NCBI GenBank assembly: GCA_032718865.1
Contig: JALUTQ010000005.1
Span: 310,001-374,000 of the forward strand
DNA: 64,000 nucleotides
Direction of reading: 5' to 3'
DNA from: Tilletia caries
Lineage: Eukaryota; Basidiomycota; Exobasidiomycetes; Tilletiales; Tilletiaceae
Shown here: positions 1-9,114 of the stretch, piece by piece
Layout of the letters: each line of letters starts with the position of its first letter
Position numbering within the stretch: position 1 is the stretch's first letter
Made by a program: the position numbers and the translations under genes
The notes under the pieces: generated by a model
Seen by the model: the letters and a program-made list of their open reading frames with translations, nothing else
Told to the model about the DNA's origin: nothing
Databases searched by the model: none

Positions 1-813
1 GGTCATTACATCGACACAGTCCTGGAGCGTTTCAACATGACCAACTGTCGCCCGGAGTCCTCTCCTATGGCGGTCGGAACTAAGCTCGTCCCAGAGGGAG
101 TGCCTTTGACGGACGCCCAGCTTTTCCAAGCCCTGATCGGTTGCTTGATGTGGATCGCCCTCTCCACCAGGCCTGACATCAGCTTTGTCGTCAGCGCGCT
201 CTCCCGTTTCAATGGCTGCCCGACTCAGGCTTATTACCAAGCTGCCCTTCGCGTCCTCCGCTACCTCAAGGCAACGCGAGACTTGGCACTGGTCCTCGCT
301 CCCGTCAAGATCGACGGACAGCCCGAGCTTACTGGCTACTCCGACGCCGACTGGGCCGGAAACGTCGAAGACCGCCGCTCTCAGTCTGGGTACGTCTTCA
401 AGCTGTACGGCGCAACCGTCAGCTGGGGTTCCCTTCGCCAGCAATGCGTTTCTCTGTCCTCAGTTGAGTCAGAGTACGTCGCCCTCACCGAGGCCGTCAA
501 GGACGCCATCTGGCTTCGTACAGCCGTTCTCGCGTACGACCAGACCGCTCCTCAGGCTGTCGGCATTGTCCTGAAGGGCGACAACCAGGGTTCCATCGCC
601 CTCGCACAGAACCCTGGATGGCATCGACGCACCAAGCACATCGACCTTCGCTACCACTTTGTCCGCTGGCAAGTTGAAGAAGGTGCGATCAAGCTTGAAT
701 ACGTTGGTACTTCGGATCAAGTGGCCGACATCTTCACCAAGGCCACTCCGACTCCCGTCCTCGTCAAGCATCGGAGCAGTCTTGGTCTGCTCGACCCCGC
801 CAACGTCGTCTGA
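1..813 (+). mobile_element. Ty1/copia retrotransposon polyprotein, 3' part (RT end and RNase H)
   Basis: The reading frame is already open at base 1 and stops with TGA at 811-813, so this is the C-terminal part of a pol polyprotein whose 5' part lies outside the window. RNase H landmarks of the copia class are visible in order: SDADWAG, a central ESEY, DNQGSI, and TKHIDLRYH followed by ADIFTKA near the C-terminus. The segment before them (IGCLMW, RPDISF) matches the end of the copia reverse transcriptase/connection region. No stop or frameshift interrupts the visible 270 codons, so this copy may be young or intact. A polypurine tract and an LTR follow directly. Function in the family: RNase H removes the RNA strand during reverse transcription in the cytoplasmic particle. 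Confidence 0.93.
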
Positions 814-849
814 CGGTCATCACTCGACTTCAGCAACCACGCTGCGGTT

Positions 850-858
850 GAGAGGGAG
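850..858 (+). other. polypurine tract of the copia element
   Basis: The purine run gagagggag lies directly before the TGTTG that opens the LTR and 37 bases after the pol stop. In LTR retrotransposons this tract primes plus-strand DNA synthesis. The same nine bases precede the short LTR-like repeats at 1642 and 1840. Confidence 0.7.
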
Positions 859-1473
859 TGTTGAAGATTGCATCTTCATAGCAACCTCCACGTGGTTGTG
901 ACCTTTCCACAGTCTTTCCTATATAGATGAGACCCTTAGTCTCATTTGTGACTCCACTTCCAGTCTCATCGATTCCTGCGTTTGTGACACGAAATCGTTG
1001 CGCAACGATGTGGCACACATTGTTCATTGCGCAATGGCTGTCCTCCCCCCTGTACCCACAAAGCTATATAAGCAGGCACTTTCCACCACCACCACTGTTT
1101 CCCCCCCGCTCCTATTGAAATTCACCACACACGTTCCTGCTTCCACTCTCCCTCGTCACCTCCTCACCTTTGACCTCGTCCTCCTCACCTTTGACCTCGT
1201 CCTCCTCATCTTTTACCTTCTCGCCCTCATCCTTGACTTCCCCGTCAAAGGTTGCATCCTTTCCGTATCTTCAGGCATAGGCTAGAGTTCTGGCAGCACG
1301 TCACTTCGCCCTCATTGCGAGGGGGGGGGTACTACGTAGCTGACCGTCCGACACCGAACCTGAGATACTGGGATTGCTCCTGCGACTCGTCAAGCGACGT
1401 CGGCCTCTCTCCTCCACCTTGTCGGTCCTCCCAAGGTGAGTAGTCGAGCACTGAGCACCTAGTATTTACAACA
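859..1473 (+). repeat. 3' LTR of the copia element
   Basis: The repeat opens with TGTTG right after the polypurine tract and closes with CAACA at 1469-1473, the usual 5-bp inverted ends of copia LTRs. It contains a TATA-like box (tatataag, 1065-1072). The length of about 615 bp is typical. The paired 5' LTR is outside the window, so both the end point and the target duplication are inferred from the terminal motif only. An alternative end cannot be excluded. Confidence 0.6.
1065..1072 (+). promoter_or_regulatory. TATA-like box in the copia LTR
   Basis: The sequence tatataag sits in the middle of the LTR, where the U3 promoter is expected. In the 5' LTR the equivalent site would drive the retrotransposon RNA. 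Confidence 0.45.
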
Positions 1474-1555
1474 AGTTCGATTCCCGGTAACTCCAGACTT
1501 CTTTTCCGACCATTTTCTTGTCGGGTGCTTGTCGGGTTTTTCCACAGCACGTGCT

Positions 1556-1722
1556 CCGGGTACTCCGGGCCGAAAGAGTCTCACCCCTAGTCCTATGGGG
1601 TCTCGCGTCTCAGACCAAAGGGTCATGATGATGAGAGGGAGTGTTGGATATATGCATCATCCATGACACTTGGGTCGAGACTGGTCTCACCTTTTAGTAT
1701 AGTGGTAGAATGTTCACAACAG
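1556..1722 (+). repeat. 167-bp direct repeat, copy 1 (internal piece plus 80-bp short LTR)
   Basis: This copy is base-for-base identical, as read by eye, to 1754-1920, with a period of 198. It ends in an 80-bp block (1642-1721) that starts TGTTG and ends CAACA, and is preceded by the same gagagggag purine tract as the copia LTR. This is the expected 3' end of an LTR element: internal sequence, polypurine tract, LTR. The block contains a tRNA-like A-box (TAGTATAGTGG, 1695-1705). Confidence 0.75.
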
Positions 1723-1919
1723 ATTAAGAGTCTGAACGACTCTGTCGTGAGCGCCGGGTACTCCGGGCCGAAAGAGTCTCACCCCTAGTCCTATGGGGTC
1801 TCGCGTCTCAGACCAAAGGGTCATGATGATGAGAGGGAGTGTTGGATATATGCATCATCCATGACACTTGGGTCGAGACTGGTCTCACCTTTTAGTATAG
1901 TGGTAGAATGTTCACAACA
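1642..1919 (+). mobile_element. TRIM-like element with 80-bp LTRs
   Basis: Two identical 80-bp blocks (1642-1721 and 1840-1919), each TGTTG...CAACA, flank a 118-bp internal segment that ends in a polypurine tract. There is no coding capacity. This matches a terminal-repeat retrotransposon in miniature (TRIM), which would depend on proteins of an autonomous partner; the copia element next to it has the same purine tract and the same LTR ends. A classical tRNA-complementary primer site after the first LTR is not obvious. A plain tandem duplication of a non-LTR repeat is the alternative. Confidence 0.5.
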
Positions 1920-1920
1920 G
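1754..1920 (+). repeat. 167-bp direct repeat, copy 2
   Basis: Second identical copy of the 1556-1722 repeat. The 31 bases between the copies (1723-1753) are unique. The short LTR inside it spans 1840-1919. Confidence 0.75.
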
Positions 1921-2530
1921 CTCTGCGCTCCGCGTTTTTTCTGTGCGTTTTCGTAATGCTCCTCCGTGCTCCGTGTATGCGGAGCTCGGAATTCCGCGGA
2001 ATTCCGTCGGAGCGCAGTGGTGGTATAAGTTGCTCTCAGAATGACTCTAATACACTCAGAGCTATACATTCACCATCCGACATTGTTGCGGTATTAACTC
2101 CAGTGCTATTTTGAAGCTCTCAACGGATGATGGTGCCTGTTTTTATCCCCTGCGGGTGTCTCGAGGATGCCTATTTTCTCGAAATTCCGCACTTTCCGCG
2201 GAAATTTTGCGGAATTCCGGCGGAGCGCACCCAAAATGAGGTCACGTGACCCTTATTTTCAACTATCACGTGACCTCATAGCTCCGTCGGAATTCCGCGG
2301 AGATTCCGCCGGAATTTCACAATTTTGACGACTCCGCGCTCCGCACTTTTGGCAAGTGGGCCCAGGATTGGGCTCCGCCTCCGCACAAATTCCGGCGGAG
2401 TCCTCCAAGCGGACTCCGTGCTTTTTTAAGATCAAAAATTTGTCAAAAGTGAGCTCCGCGCTCCGCCTCCGTCGGAGGAGTGCGGAGTCCGCAAAACCCC
2501 AGCTCCGCGTCAACTCCGGGGACAACCTTA
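1921..2530. repeat. field of GGAATTCCG-type palindromes and hairpins
   Basis: This stretch repeats variants of GCGGAATTCCG and CTCCGCGCTCCGC on both strands (for example around 1985-2020, 2185-2230, 2280-2320, 2385-2410, 2455-2490). Its core is a perfect 14-bp inverted repeat (2236-2249 with 2266-2279, containing CACGTG) with a 16-bp loop. The hairpin is flanked by a second nested inverted pair (2211-2228 and 2281-2298). No protein gene is apparent apart from a tentative exon running in from the right. It looks like one or more short palindromic (MITE-like) elements. Confidence 0.6.
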
Positions 2531-2985
2531 GACTAACGTGAGGAGGAACACGAGACGGAAGAGCAGACAAGGGAGAGGGCTGCCCAGTCTGCAGCTGGCG
2601 GAGCGACATCAACTCCTGCCGCAGCCCAGTGACCTCCTGCCGCAGCCCACGAGCATCTTCCGCGGACTGCTTCAAGTATTCGAGCTGGCTTCTGGAGACT
2701 GACTGCAACAAACGTACAGTTAAATTTGAAAGGGTCAGTGCCATAACCCACAGCGAGCACGACGCCGGAGACGCGTTGCTGCTGTGCACTCACCACTCGC
2801 GGGCTGATTGATGTAGTGCCGTGCACATGATGCGAAGGGGCTGTGTGTAGGGAAAGAGGGTTATGAGAAATGAAGGGAGGAGGACAAAATTATTGTTCAG
2901 CATTAAGAGCAAGTACGACGGGTTGCCGCCCACCGGTCACGCCTCTGGTGCCATACTCACAAGGGGATCGTGAGTTCCCCTCCAT
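2259..2985 (-). CDS. tentative three-exon gene, coiled-coil protein, 3' end overrun by repeat
   Basis: Splice sites agree in frame: exon 1 2961-2985 (ATG), exon 2 2794-2840, exon 3 2259-2702, with gtgagt donors and cag acceptors. Exon 3 encodes a leucine-heptad segment (LRQEVTGLRQELMSLRQL) typical of a coiled coil. Beyond about base 2520 the frame is made of GGAATTCCG repeat sequence, so the C-terminus is probably created by an inserted repeat and the real end may be lost. The predicted length is about 170 aa. Further 5' exons are possible, since another donor-like gtgagt lies near 3146. No family recognised; it could also be a decayed gene. Confidence 0.35.
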
Positions 2986-3184
2986 GGTGATGGTAAAGCA
3001 GGCGCGACCGAGAAGAGAAACCAGCCCAACGCAGGCCGATGCAATTAACAGATAGACTGCTAAATGAGAAAAGTGATGGGAAAAGGAGTTGGGAATCAGC
3101 GACCATACGTCCAGTGGTAGCGTGCAGACGAATGACACTGTTACTCACGCGTGAAAGAACGAGAGGCAGCGTCAGACAAACGAA

Positions 3185-3306
3185 CGAACGAGCGCGGGCG
3201 AGCGAGCGACGGCGGGGGCGAGCGACGGCGGGGACGAGCGACGGTGGGCGAGCGACGGTGGGCGAGCGACGGTGGGCGAGCGACGGTGGGCGAGCGACGG
3301 GGACGA
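3185..3306. repeat. tandem array of a GCGAGCGACGGTGG-type 14-mer
   Basis: At least four near-perfect copies of a 14-base unit (core gcgagcgacggtgg) occupy 3236-3300, with shorter gcgagcgacgg variants on the left. Both strands stay open through it only because the unit avoids stop codons; I see no convincing gene. Confidence 0.8.
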
Positions 3307-3469
3307 GCAGCAGGCCAAGGACAGTCGTCGGTGGCACTGTGGCAGACTGATGAGCAGAAAAGAGAAGAGAAGAGAAGGAGATGTCAGCAGACCGGGAGAA
3401 GAGTTTCCTAGAGCAACCGTAATACATACCCTTGCAGAGAACTTGATGTGCGCGCGAGGTGATGTGGTG

Positions 3470-3660
3470 GTGGGTGTGGTGGTCAAGAATCAAGATCAGA
3501 AATCAAATCAAAAAGGTGATCACTTCGGCGCTCCATAAGTATGGAACGCCGTAGTTGTGTTCAGACTTAGAACTCAGAATCGAGAATCGAGAAACGAGAA
3601 TCGAGAACGCAGATCGATATATGGAACGCTACAGTACACCGTTTCGGCCAGGAGAAAACG
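3470..3660 (+). repeat. GGCGTTCCATA repeat family, piece 1
   Basis: The module begins gtggtggtcaagaatcaaga, continues to a gtgatcac site, and reaches a short inverted pair: ggcgctccata (3527-3537) and tatggaacgcc (3540-3550). A tract of gaatcgagaatcgag units follows. The left half recurs near 8545 and, inverted, near 7085-7150; the right half recurs inverted near 5222-5300. Confidence 0.7.
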
Positions 3661-5221
3661 CAGCCATCAACCACGACCATGCAACACGACCATCCCAATG
3701 ACAAGTATGAGCAGCTCTGCTCTGCTCTGACGTGCGCGCGCTGACTTCTTCTTGGCTCTCTTGATGTTGTGCATGCAATTGCTGACGACTCCTTTCCATC
3801 ATCATATACTCTCTCTGCGAACAGCGACCCTGCCTTCCCAGTCCTCACTGCTGCTCCACTCTCTCTCCCTCTCCCACACACTTTCCACAGATTCCTGCCC
3901 ATAGTCATTGAGCGCGCGTCATTCGCGCAAAGGCATGTACTTACGCGTACAAGTCCTCGGACCCCCTCGCAGGCAGCAATCTCCAGGGTCGCAAGCAGTT
4001 GCTGGATGGCATGGTCTCTTCTCTCTTTCCTCCTCTTCTTTCCTCGGACCAGCGCGCCATCCGCAACACGCAACCGATTGCAATCGAGCGCGAGATCTGG
4101 CGACTACGCATTGACGGGCGAAGCGGTGAAACGTCAAGGTGAGAGCGTCCGGTTGTTCTCCATCTCACCGCAAGTTGCAAGTCGCAACCCACCCCCACCG
4201 TCTCTTCCAGCAGCTGTCATCACCGTCATGGCCAGGCCCAACCCCTCTCTGTCTGCCTCCATGCGCTGCCCATTGCGCATAAACGCCCACTTGCTCCCCT
4301 CAGAACTTCGCAGCTGCTCCTCAGCCTCACCGCCGGCTGCTTATGTAATCACACCTTGGCTGGAGAAAATCATCGGTTCATGGTGCAGACGAGCCCCAGC
4401 AGTTAAATCACAACGCGTCGCTCATGCGCACTGGTTGGGCTTAGATTGCGGAAGCGCCCCCGAGATAGGGGGGGGGAAGATATGGATAGATATGGATGTA
4501 GAAAGATCCAGGACAAGAGGGAAGGGAACCGCGAGTCGCGACAGAGAAGCGCGCCGACGCACCGTCCGGGGGCGAGAAAGGCGCGCACGGGAGGAGAGGG
4601 ATGAGAGAGATGGGCGACGCAGCAGAGAAGGACATTGTCCGCGAGAGCGAGAAGGGCACGCAGGAGCGGAACGCATGGATAGGGATCTGTGGGAAGTGAA
4701 AAAGAGAGTAGAGTACATCAGCTGCTGGATGAAGCTCCTGCGACCCAGCAACCGACAGGATGAACTCAACATCTACTTGTGCAATGCGCGGGCATCAGAG
4801 CTTTCCGTTTCCGCATTCATTGGCATGTCCCTGGTGTCTGCGGTGTGGAACAGGGAACAGGGGAGAAGTGTGAGCTGCAGGACTGTAGATAGAGAGGGTA
4901 AGGGGGGACAAAGAGAACACTGCTATGTAGAAGTCAGCGGTCATAAATGCAGAGAGAGAGCTCCATCAGCGCAGCTGTTCCCAGCAGTGGTGCGCATGGG
5001 GTCAGAAAGAGTGTGTCTTGCTGCCTCGAGTGAAGGTAAAATCTCGATCATGTGGAAGGCAGAGCTGCTGATCTGACTTCTGAGGTGTGAAGAGGTTGGA
5101 GACGTCAGCACCATCATTACGGGCGCGCGCATAAGAGAAGAGGAGCTGGTACACACCTTGGCCATGTTTCCGATGCTTGGAAGTCGCTACGCTGCAGCGT
5201 GAGGATGCTACGGCGGTCGAG

Positions 5222-5405
5222 GTGATGATGTCGATCTCGACGTCGATCTTGATCTCAGATTCTCGATTCTCGATTCTGAGTTCTAAGTCTGAACACAACG
5301 GCGTTCCATAGGGGAGCCCAATATGGAACGCCGTTCCCTTCACCTTTTTCATGTCCATGTCGGTTTCCATTTCCATTTTGATCTTCACCACCACGATACC
5401 TTCCA
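5222..5405 (-). repeat. GGCGTTCCATA repeat family, piece 2
   Basis: Inverted pair ggcgttccata (5300-5310) and tatggaacgcc (5322-5332). On one side lies the gattctcgattct tract, with ctgagttctaagtctgaac, shared with 3560-3600. On the other side lies a cttcacctttttcat segment shared with the piece near 6855. Confidence 0.7.
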
Positions 5406-5529
5406 CGCACACGGCACACCAGTCACTCGTCCACATCTGTGGGTATTGGCTGACTTTTCGCATGCTGACACTGATCAGCAGCTGCTAACATACTTCCTCG
5501 TTCCTCGTCTTCTTTCCCCTCCCATCCCA

Positions 5530-5695
5530 TCTTCTTCTCGCAGACTGCAGCTGCCGCTGCTATCACCACCGCTGCCGCTGCCACCACACCACCGCTGCTG
5601 CTGCCACCACCGCTGCCGCTGCCACCATCACTGCTGCTGCTGCCGCTGCTGCCATCACTGCTTCCGCTGCCGCTGCCGCTGCCAGCACCGTCGTT
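5530..5695. repeat. CTG/CCA-rich imperfect trinucleotide repeat
   Basis: Runs of ctgctgctgcc, ccaccaccgctgcc and cgctgccgctgcc alternate for about 165 bases. No supported gene uses it. Confidence 0.75.
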
Positions 5696-6189
5696 TTTTG
5701 CCAGACCACTCTCAGCAGCGGCGCGGGGCGCCGCCGTCGTCCGTTACACGCTCATCAGTACGTCTCACGCGATGTATGGCAGTAAACCTGTGCCGCGTAC
5801 ATACAAACAGCTGACGGACTTCTTCCCTTGTGCAATTCAGACTTGTACCACTCAGAATTTATCTAGTATATCTACCCAATGGACACGTCGTCAATATTGC
5901 CTGCGGAGGCCATCACTCTGGGTGCTCTTGCAACCCAATCAATGGAGCCATTTCAACAATTTCTGGAAACAACGGGAGAGACTGGAGTCCGGACTCTGGA
6001 TTCTGGAATGAATGAAAGATGAAGATGGATGAGGAGACTCACGAGGCGGCGTTTTGTCTGACATTGTCAGCCAGTGCAACAATGTACTTGCGCAGCAGAA
6101 GAGTCAGCGGAGAACTAAGAAGGCGGCGGGTGGGTGTGGTGTTGCCGTGTTGGTGCCTTGGTGATGGGAACGAAGACGAACGCACTGCC

Positions 6190-6790
6190 ACCTTGGGTGG
6201 CGGTTTAGAGGGTTTAAAACACCCCCTAGAATCGCAGTGTTTTAGCTGCCGTAAAAATTCTGGATTGGTTCCGTTTTTCGTGGTCCTAAAACATCACTAA
6301 AAAAGATCCTAAAGCGGATGAACTTAAATTTTGTTGAGACTCTGAAATTGCCCTCGCACAGCTGGCTCGCTCCCTTGGTTGCATGCAGTCTGCCACCACC
6401 CCCACGACAGCACGGTGCCCTCAGCAACGTCCAACCACCTCCCTCGCGTAAAATTCGCCTCAAACGTCGATGTTGCGTCTTTGTTTGGTTCGTCGTTCTG
6501 CTCGTTTGCTCTGTATGAGCGATTTCTGGGTGGCCAAAAAATTCCACGTGACTGAAGGTCACGTGGCAACACCACTGCTGCGTTGTTTTAGGCACTCTAG
6601 AACACAATGTTAAAACAGGAGCGATTTGCATGGGGTAGATCATGGTTTTTGGGTGCTGAAAAGTGCAAATGCCTTAGGAAACTCTAGAACAGCTTGAAAG
6701 CAAGTGCGTTTCATGAAATTCTAAAAATCCCCTGAAACATTGTTTTAAGTTTTTTTTTTTAAGTCGCTTAAAACAACCCCACTGGTGGCA
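6190..6790. other. AT-rich island with a CACGTG hairpin
   Basis: Base composition shifts clearly to A/T here compared with both sides. The stretch has recurrent gttttaag/cttaaaac and ctctagaac motifs and a 9-bp inverted pair CCACGTGAC/GTCACGTGG (6544-6552 with 6558-6566). It may be a decayed transposon, but I could not define terminal repeats. Confidence 0.4.
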
Positions 6791-6799
6791 GTGACGGGA

Positions 6800-7020
6800 G
6801 AGGTGGTGAGTGGTGACAAGGTCGATGTCAAGATGGAAATGAAAACCGAAATGAAAATGAAAAAGGTGAAGGGAACGGCGTTCCATAGCCCAAGGATGAC
6901 ATTATGGAACGCCGTTTCGGCCACCTCATCAACAACCACGATCAACGACCAACGACCATCGACCATGAGCGCAAGCGAGAAGAAACAGCAGGGATCAGTC
7001 TCGATGACAAGCAGTGAGTA
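6800..7020 (+). repeat. GGCGTTCCATA repeat family, piece 3
   Basis: The segment gatgtcaagatggaaatg leads into the inverted pair at 6877-6887 and 6903-6913. After it comes gccgtttcggccacctcatc and a run of caacgaccaacgaccatc units. The right part recurs inverted at 8718-8785. Confidence 0.7.
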
Positions 7021-7071
7021 TGAGCTCTTGCTCCTCCCTCTCCGCTGCACCTGCGACGCCCCAAGCTCGAG

Positions 7072-7150
7072 CATGGAACGCCGAAGTGATCACCTTTTTG
7101 ACTTGATATTTCTGATCTTGATTCTTGACCACCACACCCACCAGTCACCA
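7072..7150 (-). repeat. GGCGTTCCATA repeat family, piece 4
   Basis: The sequence catggaacgcc (7072-7082), then gaagtgatcacctttttgac, then tcttgattcttgaccaccac is the reverse complement of the left half of piece 1. Confidence 0.7.
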
Positions 7151-8539
7151 CACCACACACCCACACACACACACAAAGACACCTTTCTCTTCATCACGTC
7201 CCGCGCGCGCTCCTCTTCCGGCTCCGCTGATCCGTCTTCCTTCCGCGCCGCTGTCCAGCTGAGTGCTGCTGCTGTCTGACCACTTCTTCTCTCATCAGTT
7301 ACCTCAGCCTTTCTCAATCCTCATTTTTGCAGCTTCTTGAAGACCAGATTCTCAGCAGCAACATCGTGCTACGCGCGCGCGTCTCGTCTTTGTGGCAGCT
7401 CCCAATGACGCCTGTTATAGGTAGCTCGACGGGGTCGCTGCTGACACTGCTCTGCGTAAGCTGACGCTTTCCTCCCTATCCCTTCTGATTCCACTCCTTG
7501 TCTCGCCGCCTGCCTGCCCGTCGCCCACTGGACCTGCGCACCGCCCGCTGCCCACCTCACTGGCTTCCTGCCCGCCCAACGCCGCCTGCCCATCGCTTTC
7601 TCGGGGACCGGTCGACTTTGCCTCCGTAGCTGTCTTATGTGCCATCCGGGAACTGAGATTCGTGTCAGTACCTTCACGACAATTGCAACCGCGGACGTCA
7701 ATGAGGATGCTGCAAAGTGAATTGAGTGAAGTGTATAAGTAGTGTACAGCACAGAAGGAGGCGTTAGTTCATGGAAAGAAAGAAAAGGTGATGAAGTGAG
7801 GAAATGAGCGAACCACGTGGAGAGATAAGATAAGATACAGAGAACGGGAAAGGGAATGGAACAGGACTGGAGAGAGAACGGTGTCAGTCAGAAGGCGGAG
7901 CTTCATAGACCACCGGCACGGCCGTGATGCTGAAGAGCAAAGAGGACGAGGGATAAGAATGTTCTGTTAGCTGTGCAACGCGTGCGTGGCGCGTCGTTCT
8001 TACGCGGCGAGCTCGGACATCGCTGCGTCGCGGTACGAGAGTGGGCGCCGGGACGTGGCGCGGCGCGGCGCGAGGGGAGGGCGTGACAGCTGATGCGGAG
8101 AGCGGGCGGGACACGCGCAGCGCGAATGTAGATGCAAGAGACTGGCGAAAGCGGAAGTTGTGCGTCAGCGCGCTGGTTCCCAAGCAGCATGATGAGAGAT
8201 CCATCGATCACTCACTCACGGAGCAGCGGGCTCACTGTGAAGCAGCAGCGAGTGGCAGCCAGGCAAGCAACGAGTGGAAGCAGGCAGCGAGTGGACGGCG
8301 GAAGCAGAGCCAGCGAGTGGATGGCGGAAGCGGGTGAAAGGCAGCGGCGACCGGCGGCAGCGGAAGCGAGTGATGGCAGATTGCGGGAGTGGATGCAGAA
8401 GGGATGGAGATGATCAGAAAGCGTCAGCAGAAGAAGAACCAAGGGTAACACGAGCAGCGGGATCATTCGAATACCTGCAGCAGGCGTTCCTTGTAGTGCG
8501 CGCTGTGAATAAGAGTCAGTACTATGTATCGTGTCTGTG

Positions 8540-8622
8540 TGGTGTGGTTGGTGTGGTGGTCAAGAATCAAGATCAGAAATCAAGGCAAAAAGGTGATCAC
8601 TCCGAATTCATTCGGCGCTCCA
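8540..8622 (+). repeat. GGCGTTCCATA repeat family, piece 5
   Basis: The sequence gtggtcaagaatcaagatca, then gtgatcact, then ttcggcgctccac repeats the left half of piece 1, with a short insertion (ccgaattcat) before the ggcgctcca core. Confidence 0.7.
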
Positions 8623-8717
8623 CAAGAAAGAGAGAGGGGGAGGTACTGGGAGAGAAGAAGGGCACTCACCTGTATGTATTTGTCGCTCAAATGCTTGACT
8701 ATGGCAGCGGTTCTGCT

Positions 8718-8786
8718 CATGGTCGATGGTCGTTGGTTGTTGATCGTGGTTGTTGATGAGGTGGCCGAAACGGCGTTCCATATGAC
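8718..8786 (-). repeat. GGCGTTCCATA repeat family, piece 6
   Basis: The sequence catggtcgatggtcgttggt, then gatgaggtggccgaaac, then ggcgttccata (8772-8782) is the reverse complement of the right half of piece 3. Confidence 0.7.
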
Positions 8787-9114
8787 ATCGGCGAGTCCAA
8801 GTCAACAACGACACTCAACAGTCAACAGACAATGAAATCTACAAGACGCCCTTCTCTTTCCGTGTGTACTTCTCTTTGGCAACCATGAGAACTTGTATGC
8901 TTTTGCATTACCAAGAAACGCTGAAGGTGGTTCGAGCATACTGAGTGACCGGAGCATGGAGCGAAACCAGAAAGGAGCACGCCCGTTAAGTCGAAGTCGA
9001 AGTCGGATCGGACGAGGGGGGGTGCCTTTGCCGAACAGGAAAAGCATCCTGCCAGCTCCAGCTCCAGCCTCCAACTGTGCCCCGTACAAGTCCGCCTCCT
9101 CAGCACCCCAGCGC

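Larger units (their letters stand above)
3307..9114. other. gene-poor, repeat-rich interval
   Basis: No conserved protein could be recognised on either strand. The interval contains six pieces of a GGCGTTCCATA-centred repeat (listed separately), a CTG/CCA trinucleotide-rich stretch (5530-5690), an AT-rich island (6190-6790) and low-complexity purine/pyrimidine runs. A few isolated splice-like motifs on the minus strand (for example actcac at about 6035 and 8664) leave room for an unrecognised multi-exon or non-coding transcript. The longest open frame (3769-5076, plus strand) has low-complexity composition and no family features. Confidence 0.6.

Noticed and set aside
1474..1495. Complete tRNA gene
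   Set aside because: Only the 3' half is present; no matching 5' acceptor strand, D-arm or anticodon arm at the right distance.
3769..5076. 435-codon open frame on the plus strand
   Set aside because: Low-complexity Ser/Arg composition, no splice context, no family feature; it lies in a repeat-rich, GC-rich area where long chance frames are common.
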